Shown: positions 7,680 through 16,747 of the stretch, one piece after another | How the letters are laid out: each line of letters starts with the position of its first letter | How positions within the stretch are numbered: position 1 is the stretch's first letter | Assembly: GCA_052386745.1 (NCBI GenBank) | Contig: JBQTJW010000049.1 | Coordinates: 1 to 31,354, forward strand | Origin: Panacagrimonas sp052386745 | Lineage (GTDB): Bacteria > Pseudomonadota > Gammaproteobacteria > Nevskiales > Nevskiaceae | DNA: 31,354 nt | Direction of reading: 5' to 3' | Program-made: the position numbers and the translations under genes | The notes under the pieces: generated by a model | The model's input: only the letters and a program-made list of their open reading frames with translations | Databases searched by the model: none | What the model was told of the DNA's origin: nothing

Positions 7680-8267
7680 TCAGCCACCCTTGCGATCACA
7701 GCGCAGCACGCTCTCGTCATCGCGGTAGAACGTGCAGCCGGTCGCCAATGCCTTCTTGAGGCGTTGCCGCGCGCGATGGATACGGACCTTCGCCGTTGCC
7801 AGCGAGCACTCGGCGATCTCCGCGACCTGATCCGCCGTCATGCCCTCCAGGTCGTGCAGGATTAGGGCGGTCCGATAGCTGTCGGGCAGGCTGTCAATGG
7901 TGCTGCGGATGCAGTCGTTCATTTCGCCGATGACCAGGCGCTCACCCACATCGGGCGCCGGATCAGCCACCTCGTCGGCCGCTTCCAGATCCACCAGCGT
8001 CGCGCGACGATCGGGATGGCGGAGGTAGTCCGCCGCGACACGGCTCGCGATCGAGAACGCCCAGGTCTTGAGCGAGGACCGCCCCTCGAAGCTGGCGAGA
8101 CCCCGATCCATCCGGATTAGGGTCTCCTGCAGCAGATCCTCGGCCGTCGCCCGGTCGCCGACATAGCGCTGCAGGAAGTCGAGGATCGACCTCGCCAGCT
8201 CCCGCGCCGTCGGATCGAAGGCCGGGCGGGTCGACTCATTCACGACGGGGTCCGCGTCGGTGGCCAT
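7680..8267 (-). CDS. ECF-type RNA polymerase sigma factor
   Basis: A 195-residue sigma-70 family factor. Region 2 includes DRATAEDLLQETLIRM and SSLKTWAFSIASRVAADYLR (about 36-82). Region 4 contains LPDSYRTALILHDLEGMTADQVAEIAECS, a helix-turn-helix. The C-terminus extends to GCTFYRDDESVLRCDRK, whose two cysteines may bind a metal or sense redox state, as in similar ECF factors. It lies 11 bases behind the CMD gene and ahead of the FadL-like gene. No anti-sigma gene is visible, so the CMD protein or the cysteine tail may provide control. Regulon and signal are unknown. Confidence 0.88.
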   Translation of the reverse strand: MATDADPVVNESTRPAFDPTARELARSILDFLQRYVGDRATAEDLLQETLIRMDRGLASFEGRSSLKTWAFSIASRVAADYLRHPDRRATLVDLEAADEVADPAPDVGERLVIGEMNDCIRSTIDSLPDSYRTALILHDLEGMTADQVAEIAECSLATAKVRIHRARQRLKKALATGCTFYRDDESVLRCDRKGG

Positions 8268-8278
8268 CGGCGTCAGGA

Positions 8279-8641
8279 TCAGCAGCAGCCCGATTTCTTC
8301 GCGCTATCGGCCGGCGAGCAGGCTGAAGCTGCCTTGGTCATGGTCGTAGCCATCGCATCGAGGGTCTGGTCAACCGGCTTGGCGTCGAGCACGCCGCAGG
8401 CCGCTGGGGCTTCGCCGGCAACGGCCGGCACCGCCAGCAGTTCGGTGGCACGGGTCAGCACGCGTCGCGCCGGTACCTGACGGATCGTGTCGGCCAGGTT
8501 CAGCGCCTGCTGGATCTCGTCGTCTGTAAGGCCGGCCTTGCGGGCGTTCGGCAGGTGATGCTCGATGCAGGGGATGCAGTTGCTGGCCAGCGCGGCGCCG
8601 AGGCCCACCAGGGCACGGTCGCGGGCAGATAGTTCGCTCAT
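8279..8641 (-). CDS. Carboxymuconolactone decarboxylase (AhpD-like) family protein
   Basis: A 120-residue CMD-family protein. The core SNCIPCIEHHLPNARKAG (about 20-37) has the CxxC and downstream histidine that AhpD-like members use for thiol peroxidase or reductase chemistry. The C-terminal part is unusual, with scattered cysteines ending in KKSGCC, which could bind arsenite or another soft metal. A strong AAGGAG ribosome site lies before the ATG. It diverges from arsR, so the arsR operator region may control both directions. It heads the CMD-sigma-FadL row. A redox role during metal stress is inferred. Confidence 0.82.
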   Translation of the reverse strand: MSELSARDRALVGLGAALASNCIPCIEHHLPNARKAGLTDDEIQQALNLADTIRQVPARRVLTRATELLAVPAVAGEAPAACGVLDAKPVDQTLDAMATTMTKAASACSPADSAKKSGCC

Positions 8642-8757
8642 CGGAATCTCCTTCGGTTGGCTCGGCGAAATGCCGGCCTTACTGACTGAGACGGAATCGC
8701 CGAGCCAAGGGATACACCCGGTCGGGTTCTTTTCGAATCAGAATCGGTCTTGACAGT

Positions 8758-8790
8758 ATTCCATGATTCCAGCATCGTAGAATTATGGAT
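8758..8790. promoter_or_regulatory. Candidate ArsR operator with nearby promoter
   Basis: An imperfect inverted repeat ATTCCATGATTC (8758-8769) / GAATTATGGAT (8780-8790) spans the arsR start codon at 8785. A consensus -35 TTGACA lies at 8750-8755; a -10 at the right spacing is weak, with TAGAAT at 8778-8783 being too far for a classical pair. The dyad's position over the start of an autoregulated ArsR gene makes it the best operator candidate. Confidence 0.55.
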
Positions 8791-9141
8791 ACACAAATCG
8801 TTCTCGGCGCACTGGCCGCGCTCGCGCAGGAAACCCGGCTCTCGATCTTCCGCCTACTGGTCGAGGCCGGTCCCGAGGGGATGACGGTCGGCCGCATCGG
8901 CGAGGCGCTGGAGATCGCGCCGGCAACGCTGTCCTTCCACCTGAAGGAGCTGAGCCGTTCCGGCCTGCTGGGCAGTCGTCAGGAAAGCCGCTTCGTCTGG
9001 TACTTCGCCAACTATCAGGCCATGAACGAGCTGATCGGCTATCTCACCGAGAACTGCTGCCGCGGCCAGCCGGAAGCCTGCGATGTCGCCTGCGCCCCGG
9101 AGAAGAAGTCATCGAAGCCCAGCAAGAGGATTCCCGCATGA
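8785..9141 (+). CDS. arsR: Arsenic-responsive repressor ArsR
   Basis: A 118-residue ArsR/SmtB winged-helix repressor. The recognition region reads GRIGEALEIAPATLSFHLKEL followed by SRSGLLGSRQESRFVWYF, a normal ArsR core. The classical CVC motif of the alpha-3 helix is absent. Arsenic-binding cysteines instead sit near the C-terminus (ENCCRGQPEACDVAC, about 92-106), the arrangement known from Acidithiobacillus-type ArsR. Binding of As(III) or a methylated form would release the operator. Its stop overlaps the arsI start by four bases, so it leads the ars operon. Confidence 0.93.
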   Translation: MDTQIVLGALAALAQETRLSIFRLLVEAGPEGMTVGRIGEALEIAPATLSFHLKELSRSGLLGSRQESRFVWYFANYQAMNELIGYLTENCCRGQPEACDVACAPEKKSSKPSKRIPA

Positions 9142-9647
9142 ATCGCTTCCACGTCCACGTCTCGGTCAAGGACCTCGACGAGAGCATCCGCTTCTACTCC
9201 AACCTGTTCGGTGTCGAGCCGAGCGTGACCAAGGCCGACTACGCGAAGTGGATGCTCGAAGATCCGCGGATCAATTTCGCGATCTCGCACAACCGCTGCG
9301 GCGATGCCTACGGCGTCAATCATCTCGGACTGCAGGTCGACAGCGACGCCGAGTTGAGCGCGCTCGAACTGCGCTTCGCCGAGGCCGGCCTGTCCGGCGT
9401 GCAGGAGCACGGCGCGGCCTGCTGCTATGCGAAGTCCGACAAGACCTGGCTGCAGGACCCGCAGGGCATCGCCTGGGAGAACTTCCACACGCTGGGCAGC
9501 GTGCCGGTGTTCGGTGGACATGGCGCGGCGTTGGCCGGCGCCGGCGGCTCCTGCACACCGACCGCAACCTCATGCACGCCCTCGCCGGCGACGACCAAGA
9601 GCGCCGGCACCTGCGGGCCGAATGCTGCCCCGAACTGCTGTGGCTGA
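9138..9647 (+). CDS. arsI: ArsI/CadI-family metalloenzyme (C-As lyase)
   Basis: A 169-residue vicinal-oxygen-chelate dioxygenase that in characterised relatives cleaves the carbon-arsenic bond of methylarsenite. Metal ligands fit: His5 or His7 in FHVHVSV, a His in GVNHLGLQV, and a Glu in IAWENFHT. The adjacent cysteines in GAACCYAKSDKTW (about 94-106) match the substrate-binding pair. The C-terminus is a Ser/Thr/Cys-rich tail ending NCCG, typical of the family. The gene starts inside the arsR stop (ATGA). With arsH downstream it suggests defence against organoarsenicals. CadI, a cadmium-induced homologue, is the alternative name. Confidence 0.9.
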   Translation: MNRFHVHVSVKDLDESIRFYSNLFGVEPSVTKADYAKWMLEDPRINFAISHNRCGDAYGVNHLGLQVDSDAELSALELRFAEAGLSGVQEHGAACCYAKSDKTWLQDPQGIAWENFHTLGSVPVFGGHGAALAGAGGSCTPTATSCTPSPATTKSAGTCGPNAAPNCCG

Positions 9648-9660
9648 TCAGGAGTCCTAC

Positions 9661-10161
9661 GTGAATACCCGAGTCCTCAACGTCCTGTTCCTCTGCACGG
9701 GGAATTCCGCGCGCTCCATCCTCGCGGAAGCCGCCATCAACAATCTGGCGATCAGCCAGGGCAAGTTCCGTGGCTTCAGTGCGGGCAGCCATCCCAAGGG
9801 TGAGGTCAATCCTTACGCGATCGCCCTGCTGCAGAAGAGCCAGATCGCGACCGATGGCCTGCGCAGCAAGAGCTGGGACGAGTTCGCGAAGCCAGACGCG
9901 CCACCGCTCGATTTCGTGTTCACGGTCTGCGATCAGGTCGCTGGCGAGCAGTGCCCGTTCTGGCCCGGTCAGCCGATGACCGCGCACTGGGGCATGCCGG
10001 ACCCGGCAGCCGTGGAAGGCTCAGAGATCGACAAGATGCGCGCCTTCGGCGACACCTTCATGGTGCTGCGTCGCCGGATCGAGCTGTTCGCGAGCCTGCC
10101 TTTCGACAAGCTGGATCGCATGGCGCTGCAGCAGAGCGTCTCGAATATCGCCGGCCAGTAA
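9661..10161 (+). CDS. arsC: Arsenate reductase, low-molecular-weight phosphatase type
   Basis: A 166-residue LMW-phosphatase-fold protein. The P-loop is LFLCTGNSARS with nucleophile Cys12, and two more cysteines follow in TVCDQVAGEQCPFW for the disulfide relay to thioredoxin. It reduces As(V) to As(III), which Acr3 then exports. The GTG at 9661 is chosen because AGGAG lies six bases upstream and the P-loop falls at the normal position. It lies 13 bases behind arsI. This longer subtype is commonly found near acr3. It is one of three arsenate reductase genes in this operon. Confidence 0.9.
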   Translation: MNTRVLNVLFLCTGNSARSILAEAAINNLAISQGKFRGFSAGSHPKGEVNPYAIALLQKSQIATDGLRSKSWDEFAKPDAPPLDFVFTVCDQVAGEQCPFWPGQPMTAHWGMPDPAAVEGSEIDKMRAFGDTFMVLRRRIELFASLPFDKLDRMALQQSVSNIAGQ

Positions 10162-10186
10162 GCCGCTCCACTCGATCCCATCGCCC

Positions 10187-11226
10187 ATGTCCGTTTTCGA
10201 GCGTTACCTGACCCTCTGGGTCGCCCTCTGCATCGTCGTCGGCATCGCCCTCGGGCACCTGCTGCCCGGCGTGTTCCAGACCATCGGCGCCGCCGAGATC
10301 GCTAAGGTCAACCTGCCGGTCGCGGCACTGATCTGGCTGATGATCGTACCGATGCTGATCAAGATCGACTTCGGCGCGCTGAGCCGGGTCAAGGATCACT
10401 GGCGCGGCATCGGCGTCACGCTGTTCATCAACTGGGCGGTGAAGCCGTTCTCGATGGCGGCGCTGGCCTGGTTGTTCATCGGCCACTGGTTCCGACCCTA
10501 TCTCCCTGCCGACCAGATCGACTCTTATATCGCCGGCCTGATCCTGCTCGCCGCCGCGCCTTGCACGGCGATGGTCTTCGTCTGGAGCAACCTCTGTCGT
10601 GGCGAGCCGCATTTCACCTTGAGCCAGGTCGCGCTGAACGACGCGATCATGGTCGTGGCCTTCGCCCCGATCGTCGGACTGCTGCTCGGACTCTCGGCAA
10701 TCACGGTGCCCTGGGCCACGCTGCTGCTGTCGGTTGGCCTGTACATCGTCGTGCCGGTGATCGTGTCGCAACTGCTGCGGCGCGCATTGCTCGCGAAGGA
10801 TGGCGAGGCGGCAATCGCTCGCCTGCTCGGCACCTTGCAGCCGCTGTCGCTGGTCTCGCTGCTGACGACCCTGGTGCTGCTGTTCGGCTTCCAGGGTCAG
10901 CAGATCATCGAGCAGCCGCTGGTCATCGCCCTGCTCGCGGTGCCGATCCTGATCCAGGTCTACTTCAACTCGGGCGCCGCCTACCTGCTCAATCGCGCGA
11001 CCGGCGAGGCGCATTGCGTCGCCGGGCCCTCGGCCCTGATCGGCGCCAGCAACTTCTTCGAGCTGGCGGTCGCCGCGGCGATCAGCCTGTTCGGGTTCAA
11101 GTCGGGTGCGGCGCTGGCCACCGTGGTCGGCGTGCTGATCGAGGTGCCGGTGATGCTCTCGGTGGTGAAGATCGTCAATGCTTCCCAACACTGGTACGAG
11201 CGCAAGGCGCTCGCGCAGGCCAAGTC

Positions 11227-11230
<4 letters not shown>
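10187..11230 (+). CDS. acr3: Arsenite efflux permease Acr3
   Basis: A 347-residue inner-membrane protein with about ten predicted helices in the bile/arsenite/riboflavin transporter fold. Family signatures include NLPVAALIWLMIVPMLIKID near the start and LLAAAPCTAMVFVWSNL, whose cysteine is the conserved one needed for As(III) transport. It exports arsenite using the proton gradient. It is not the unrelated ArsB fold. Its stop overlaps the next gene (ATGA), showing translational coupling to the arsC-VOC fusion. It is paired in the operon with an ArsA ATPase, a combination less common than ArsA with ArsB. Confidence 0.95.
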
Positions 11231-12084
<854 letters not shown>

Positions 12085-12086
12085 AC

Positions 12087-12521
12087 ATGAAGCCTGCATC
12101 GATGACCGTCACGATCTATCACAACCCCGCCTGCGGCACTTCTCGCAACACCCTGGCGATGATTCGCAATGCCGGCATCGAGCCGACGGTCATCGAATAC
12201 CTGAAGACGCCGCCCGATCGCGCAACGCTGCAGGCGCTGATCACGGCCATGGGCGTGCCGGTGCGCGAGGTCATTCGCGACAAGGGAACGCCCTATGCGG
12301 AGCTTGGCCTCAATGACCCGAAGTGGTCGGACGAGCAGCTGATCGGCTTCATGCTGGAGCACCCGATCCTGATCAATCGCCCGATCGTCGTGACCGAGCG
12401 CGGCACGCGGCTGTGCCGGCCCTCCGAGGCCGTGCTCGATCTGCTGCCTGCGCAGCGGAGCGCATTCACCAAGGAAGACGGCGAGGTCGTGATCGATGCC
12501 GGTGGCCGCCGTGTCCGCTGA
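12087..12521 (+). CDS. arsC: Arsenate reductase, glutaredoxin-dependent type
   Basis: A 144-residue protein of the ArsC/Spx thioredoxin-like fold, unrelated to the phosphatase-type enzymes upstream. The active-site segment IYHNPACGTSRNTLAMIRNAG carries the single catalytic cysteine, and the arginines expected for arsenate binding are present (for example in NRPIVVTERGTRLCRP). It uses glutathione and glutaredoxin to reduce As(V). Translation may start at the ATG at 12102, which gives the usual short N-terminus. The gene follows the fusion gene after two bases and overlaps arsH by 26 bases. Confidence 0.93.
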   Translation: MKPASMTVTIYHNPACGTSRNTLAMIRNAGIEPTVIEYLKTPPDRATLQALITAMGVPVREVIRDKGTPYAELGLNDPKWSDEQLIGFMLEHPILINRPIVVTERGTRLCRPSEAVLDLLPAQRSAFTKEDGEVVIDAGGRRVR

Positions 12522-13233
12522 TACCCGCGATCTGCCGAACGTCGACCCCACGCTGCTTGCAGTCCCGACGCAGGCGATGCTGACGCCGACCAGCCACTCG
12601 ACACACCCGCCGCGCATCCTGCTGCTCTACGGCTCGCTGCGGCAGCGGTCGTTCAGTCGCCTGCTGACTTTCGAGGCGGAGCGCCTGCTGCGTGCGATGG
12701 GCGCGGAAACTCGCGTCTTCGATCCGACCGGCCTGCCGCTACCCGACGACGCCCCTGAGTCGCACCCGAAGGTGCAGGAGCTGCGCGCGCTGGCGGCGTG
12801 GGCCGAAGGCATGGTCTGGACCTCGCCGGAGCGCCACGGGGCGATGACCGGAATCATGAAGGCGCAGATCGACTGGATTCCGCTCTCGGTCGGGGCGGTG
12901 CGACCGACGCAGGGCAAGACGCTGGCGGTGATGGAGGTCAGCGGCGGCTCGCAGTCGTTCAACGCGGTGAACCAGATGCGCGTGCTTGGCCGCTGGATGC
13001 GGATGGTCACGATCCCGAACCAGTCGTCGGTCGCCAAGGCCTTTCTGGAGTTCGACGAGAACGACCGGATGAAGCCGTCGAGTTACTACGAGCGCGTCGT
13101 CGACGTGATGGAAGAGCTGGTGAAGTTCACGCTCCTGACCCGCGACCTCTCGCCGTACCTGGTCGACCGCTACAGTGAACGTCGCGAGTCGGCCGAAGCC
13201 CTGTCGAAACGGGTCAACCAGCGCGCGATCTAG
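12496..13233 (+). CDS. arsH: ArsH NADPH-dependent FMN oxidoreductase
   Basis: A 245-residue flavodoxin-fold flavoprotein. The FMN phosphate site is LLLYGSLRQRSFSRLL (about 43-58) and a second signature is TSPERHGAMTGIMKAQIDWI (about 113-132), both diagnostic for ArsH. Characterised members oxidise trivalent methylarsenicals to less toxic pentavalent forms. It starts within the end of arsC, so the two are translationally coupled. Together with arsI it gives two distinct routes for organoarsenicals. Confidence 0.95.
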   Translation: MPVAAVSADTRDLPNVDPTLLAVPTQAMLTPTSHSTHPPRILLLYGSLRQRSFSRLLTFEAERLLRAMGAETRVFDPTGLPLPDDAPESHPKVQELRALAAWAEGMVWTSPERHGAMTGIMKAQIDWIPLSVGAVRPTQGKTLAVMEVSGGSQSFNAVNQMRVLGRWMRMVTIPNQSSVAKAFLEFDENDRMKPSSYYERVVDVMEELVKFTLLTRDLSPYLVDRYSERRESAEALSKRVNQRAI

Positions 13234-13273
13234 CCGCTTCAGGCAGGTCGAGCACCTCGCCTGGAGCGAATCG

Positions 13274-15022
13274 ATGAACCTGCTGCCGAATCCGACGCGT
13301 TTTCTCTTCTTCACCGGCAAAGGTGGCGTCGGCAAAACCTCCCTGTCGGCGGCGACGGCGATCAGCTTGGCCGACGCCGGCCGACGCGTGCTCCTGGTCA
13401 GCACAGACGCGGCATCGAACCTGGACGAGATGCTGGGGGCACCGCTAAGCAATACCGCGGTGTCTGTTACGGGAGTGCCCGGCTTGTCGATGATGAACAT
13501 CGACCCGGATGTGGCCGCCGAAAGCTATCGGCAGCGGGTTCTCGCGCAGATGGGGCCGGATGCCAGCTCGAACGATCTGGCCGAAGTGCGCGAGCAGCTC
13601 TCTGGTGCCTGTACTACCGAGATCGCGTCATTCGACGAGTTCTCGAACCTGCTGGCTGACGGTGCGGCCGCCTACGATCACATCGTGTTCGATACGGCGC
13701 CGACCGGGCACACCCTGCGCCTGCTGAGCTTGCCCCAGGCATGGAGCGGCTTCCTGAAGGGCAACGATCGCGGCGCGTCCTGCCTTGGGCCGCACTCGGG
13801 CCTGAAGATGCAGGAGCAGCGTTTCAATGCGGCACTCGAAGCCTTACGCGATCCGATGCAGACCACGGTGGTTCTGGTCGCGCGGGCCGAGCGCAGCGCC
13901 CTCACCGAAGCAGCACGCACCTCCGACGAGCTGCGCGTGCTGGGCCTGGACAACCAGCGTCTCGCGATCAATGGCGTGTTCAAGGCCAGCGATCCGGGCG
14001 ACGGGGTTGCCCGCGCCATCGAGGCGTTGGGTCAGGAGGCGATCCACAACATGCCGGCCGCACTCCGCGCACTGTCGCAGAGTGTGGTGCCATTGCGCGC
14101 CTTCGACACGGTGGGGTTGCCGGCGCTGCGTGCGCTCTTGAGCGATACGCCCACGGCGCTGGATGCGCCAGCAGTCGACCTCGCGCCCCCAGTGTTCGAC
14201 CACCTCGAAAAGCTGGTTGATCAGCTCGCTGCCAGTGGGCGCGGCCTGATCATGGTCATGGGCAAGGGTGGCGTCGGCAAGACCACGATCGCCGCTGCCA
14301 TCGCGATCGGCTTGGTCCGCCACGGTCATGCAGTGCATCTCAACACCACCGACCCCGCCGCACACCTGGCGATGACCCTGGAAGGTGAGTTGCCCGGACT
14401 GAAGGTCGATCGCATCGACCCCAAGCTGGAAACCCAGCGCTACATCGACAAGATCATGGCGGCCCGATCGCCGAGCCTCGATGCACAGGAGCAGGCGCTG
14501 TTGCTGGAGGACCTGCAATCGCCCTGCACCGAGGAAGTCGCGGTATTCCATGCGTTCTCGCGCACGGTCTCCGAGGCGCGCAGCGCCTTCGTCGTCCTTG
14601 ATACCGCACCCACCGGTCACTCGCTGCTGTTGATCGACGCGACCGGCGCCTATCACCGGCAGATGACTCGGGAATTCGAAGGGCGCGGCGCGGCGCATGT
14701 CGTCACACCGCTGATGCGGCTGCAGGACGCGACCTATACCCGGATCATCCTGGTCACCCTTCCCGAGGTCACGCCGGTGTCCCAGGCGGCCGCCCTGCAG
14801 GATGATCTGCGCCGTGCTCACATCGAACCGTACGCTTGGGTCGTCAACAAATCCCTGCTTGCCTCCGGGACACATGACCCACTGCTGAAAGCCAGATTGA
14901 ATGGCGAGCGACAGCAGATGCTGCGTCTGAACTCCGGCCTGTCCCCACGAACCTTCGTCGTGCCCTGGATGAAGGAGGCACCTGTCGGAGTTCAGGGGCT
15001 CTCGCAGGTTCTGGAAGCCTGA
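13274..15022 (+). CDS. arsA: Arsenite-stimulated ATPase ArsA (two-domain)
   Basis: A 582-residue protein of two homologous ATPase halves. Each half has a P-loop GKGGVGKT (A1 near residue 15, A2 near residue 335) and a signal-transduction motif DTAPTGH. Metalloid-site cysteines are present: one in LSGACTTEIASF, one in GASCLGPHSG and one in LQSPCTEEVAVF, matching the three-cysteine site of E. coli ArsA. It energises arsenite extrusion with a membrane partner, here presumably Acr3. The ATG at 13274 is preferred over an earlier opening because it places the first P-loop normally. No arsD metallochaperone gene is found in the window. Confidence 0.94.
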   Translation: MNLLPNPTRFLFFTGKGGVGKTSLSAATAISLADAGRRVLLVSTDAASNLDEMLGAPLSNTAVSVTGVPGLSMMNIDPDVAAESYRQRVLAQMGPDASSNDLAEVREQLSGACTTEIASFDEFSNLLADGAAAYDHIVFDTAPTGHTLRLLSLPQAWSGFLKGNDRGASCLGPHSGLKMQEQRFNAALEALRDPMQTTVVLVARAERSALTEAARTSDELRVLGLDNQRLAINGVFKASDPGDGVARAIEALGQEAIHNMPAALRALSQSVVPLRAFDTVGLPALRALLSDTPTALDAPAVDLAPPVFDHLEKLVDQLAASGRGLIMVMGKGGVGKTTIAAAIAIGLVRHGHAVHLNTTDPAAHLAMTLEGELPGLKVDRIDPKLETQRYIDKIMAARSPSLDAQEQALLLEDLQSPCTEEVAVFHAFSRTVSEARSAFVVLDTAPTGHSLLLIDATGAYHRQMTREFEGRGAAHVVTPLMRLQDATYTRIILVTLPEVTPVSQAAALQDDLRRAHIEPYAWVVNKSLLASGTHDPLLKARLNGERQQMLRLNSGLSPRTFVVPWMKEAPVGVQGLSQVLEA

Positions 15023-15236
15023 CGCTCTTAGCACTAGGGTTTCGCAATTCACGTATATCCGCGCATTCCGCTGGAGCAATGACCAGCGGAATTGGTACGG
15101 GAATCACCAAATCGCTGCTCACAACCACCAACTACATGCAGGGCGTTCAACTAGCTGACACTTTCGGTGCAGCGTCGTTGGGGCTTGTGCGCATCATCCC
15201 TGGATATTGATGTTCAACTAGGCGGCTATCCGTAAC
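15023..15236. other. Intergenic region after arsA with a perfect inverted repeat
   Basis: No gene is seen. A perfect ten-base inverted repeat ATTCCGCTGG (15065-15074) / CCAGCGGAAT (15083-15092) with an eight-base loop lies 40 bases past the arsA stop and could form a strong hairpin ending the operon, although no T-run follows. The ten-base sequence GTTCAACTAG occurs twice, about 65 bases apart (near 15145 and 15212), possibly marking an old insertion or recombination boundary. Confidence 0.5.
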
Positions 15237-15731
15237 TTGCTCGCCGCTCACTGCGCCCTGCGCACTGATGCAGATTGCCAAGCAGCGATTGACCGCCTGG
15301 ATCGCGACTATGCCGCTGCCGAGACCGTGGCCGCCGAGATCGCGACGGCCACGCGACTCACGCTGAAAATGGTGCGCGCGTTCATGGAGGCTTGGGAGAA
15401 AGCCGGGGCGGATCTATCGGAGGGATCGGAGCTGATGGCAGCGATGGAGCGACATCTTCGGGATGAAGCGCCGGCCTCGGTCACGATCATTGCCCCGCCC
15501 GATTCCGTCGAGAACATTTTGGCCACAGTGATGCGAAAGCTGCATCGGGACCGGCATGACGCGGATGGATGGACGCACTTCGCCAGCGCCGGACAGGTCG
15601 CCAGACGCGAGGCACCCGACCTTCCGAAAAAGGGACTGCTCGGCCTCGCCAGAACGATCGAAAGCTTCGAGTTTGCGCAGCGACCGGCGGGATCACCGAA
15701 CGCGGTCTGGATGTTTCGGCCGAAGACGTAG
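15237..15731 (+). CDS. Hypothetical protein, possibly N-terminally truncated
   Basis: A 164-residue frame with consistent codon use but no ATG near its beginning. It opens after a stop at 15219, and the first usual start is TTG at 15237 with no clear ribosome site. The protein is helical at its N-terminal half (DRDYAAAETVAAEIATATRL) and has an alpha/beta-looking second half ending NAVWMFRPKT. I do not recognise a family. The missing strong start and a nearby ten-base direct repeat suggest that the 5' end may have been lost when the ars operon was joined to the replication region. Alternatively translation starts at ATG 15369. Confidence 0.55.
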   Translation: MLAAHCALRTDADCQAAIDRLDRDYAAAETVAAEIATATRLTLKMVRAFMEAWEKAGADLSEGSELMAAMERHLRDEAPASVTIIAPPDSVENILATVMRKLHRDRHDADGWTHFASAGQVARREAPDLPKKGLLGLARTIESFEFAQRPAGSPNAVWMFRPKT

Positions 15732-15762
15732 GGCAGCAACAGTGCCGTCGAACCTGCCCGGA

Positions 15763-15814
15763 CTTACCCACCGCCTACGGGCTTTTTGAGGAGCCCTTCG
15801 GCCGTGGATAAGTC
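15763..15814 (-). repeat. Inverted-repeat element, copy A (DnaA-box-like core)
   Basis: Read on the minus strand this segment is nearly the same as copy B at 17742-17796. Both run from a GACTTATCCACGGCCG edge to a GGCGGTGGGTAAGT edge, with a variable middle. The segment includes TTATCCACG (minus strand of 15803-15811), eight of nine bases of the DnaA box. The two copies face each other around a 1.9-kb three-gene block next to the rep gene. They may be replication-linked sites, terminators or the scars of an inserted block. Confidence 0.7.
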
Positions 15815-15856
15815 CTGCCGCAGTTCTTTCTAACTCGACCGAGCGACCGACGGCTT

Positions 15857-16747
15857 CTACCCGTAGAGCCCGTACACCACCCCGAGCTCAGGGACTTCCG
15901 GATACCCAGGGTTCGCCTCTCGGACCCGCTGCCATGTCCACAGATCCATCACCGTGTCGCCATCGCAGCCTTCGTAGGGGCACATCTGAAGATCTCGAAT
16001 TTGGCGGTAGCTCCCCAACGGATACGCACGCTCACAGTGCAGGCACCAGTGCCACGCTTTCCTTGGCCCTGAGATGAAGTCGTAGCGTTCCATCGTGTCC
16101 GGCGAATGCGTAACCAAGCGTGTCCCTGCCTTGGTTTTGAACGCTTGGCGCTGCTCGCCTTCGTCGATATCCGGCATCGGTTCGTCCGGACCATCGTCTT
16201 CGTTCTCGTCGTCCTCGTCGTCATTCCGAGCGGCAGCTCGAACCTCGCTCGGGTCGATGCACTTTCCTGCCCGCCAGATCAGGTCAGGGGTCCAGAACAG
16301 CAGCGCCTCGACACGGCTGACAAGCTCCGATTCCGGCAGTCCAGACAACCGATCAGCGCCGGCGTACCGCAGGACACGGTAGTCAGCGTGCAGGTCTTCG
16401 CGGAGCTGGTCGTCGGATGCTGCCTGGTTGTCATGGTGCTGCCGAAGCCATTGCAGCAGCTCCTTATCTCGGAGCGCCAAGATCTCGGACGCATCCTCGA
16501 AATCCTCTGCGTCCTGTGCCTCCTTCACGTCGATCAGCGCGAACACACCTGATCGAAACCTTCGCTCGATGTCCTGTGTGGCTTTCTCGGCAAGGGAAAC
16601 CTGGTGCCAGTTGTCGAAACCGGCAGCTCGGGCTACTTCTTCGAGCGCCTCGTGATGCGGACGAGTAGTCGTTCGCTGCAACGTCTTTGCCTGCTTCTTG
16701 AGGCGAGACACAGCTGCAGCGGGAATGATGATGACCGGGGACTGCAT
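15857..16747 (-). CDS. Plasmid-borne hypothetical protein with zinc-ribbon-like C-terminus
   Basis: A 296-residue acidic protein, family unknown to me. The N-terminal helix pair LKKQAKTLQRTTTRPHHEAL then EEVARAAGFDNWHQV resembles the start of the DUF5623-like protein at 29922-31298 (KQIKKAEGLSHQAALDRAAQ, AADFQNFRHAQ). The middle has a highly acidic run (NDDEDDENEDDGPDE, about 174-188). The C-terminal part has WCLHCERAYPLGSYRQ then MCPYEGC, four cysteines spaced like a zinc ribbon. It diverges from the gene at 16962. The shared motif with another backbone protein suggests a common plasmid-specific function, but none can be named. Confidence 0.7.
   Translation of the reverse strand: MQSPVIIIPAAAVSRLKKQAKTLQRTTTRPHHEALEEVARAAGFDNWHQVSLAEKATQDIERRFRSGVFALIDVKEAQDAEDFEDASEILALRDKELLQWLRQHHDNQAASDDQLREDLHADYRVLRYAGADRLSGLPESELVSRVEALLFWTPDLIWRAGKCIDPSEVRAAARNDDEDDENEDDGPDEPMPDIDEGEQRQAFKTKAGTRLVTHSPDTMERYDFISGPRKAWHWCLHCERAYPLGSYRQIRDLQMCPYEGCDGDTVMDLWTWQRVREANPGYPEVPELGVVYGLYG

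Noticed and set aside
10058..11191. 377-codon minus-strand frame opposite acr3
   Set aside because: It is rich in Arg, Asp, Gln and His, the usual appearance of antisense to membrane-protein codons; the plus strand encodes a clear Acr3.
13844..15079. 411-codon minus-strand frame opposite arsA
   Set aside because: Antisense shadow; arsA has two P-loops and its metal cysteines on the plus strand.
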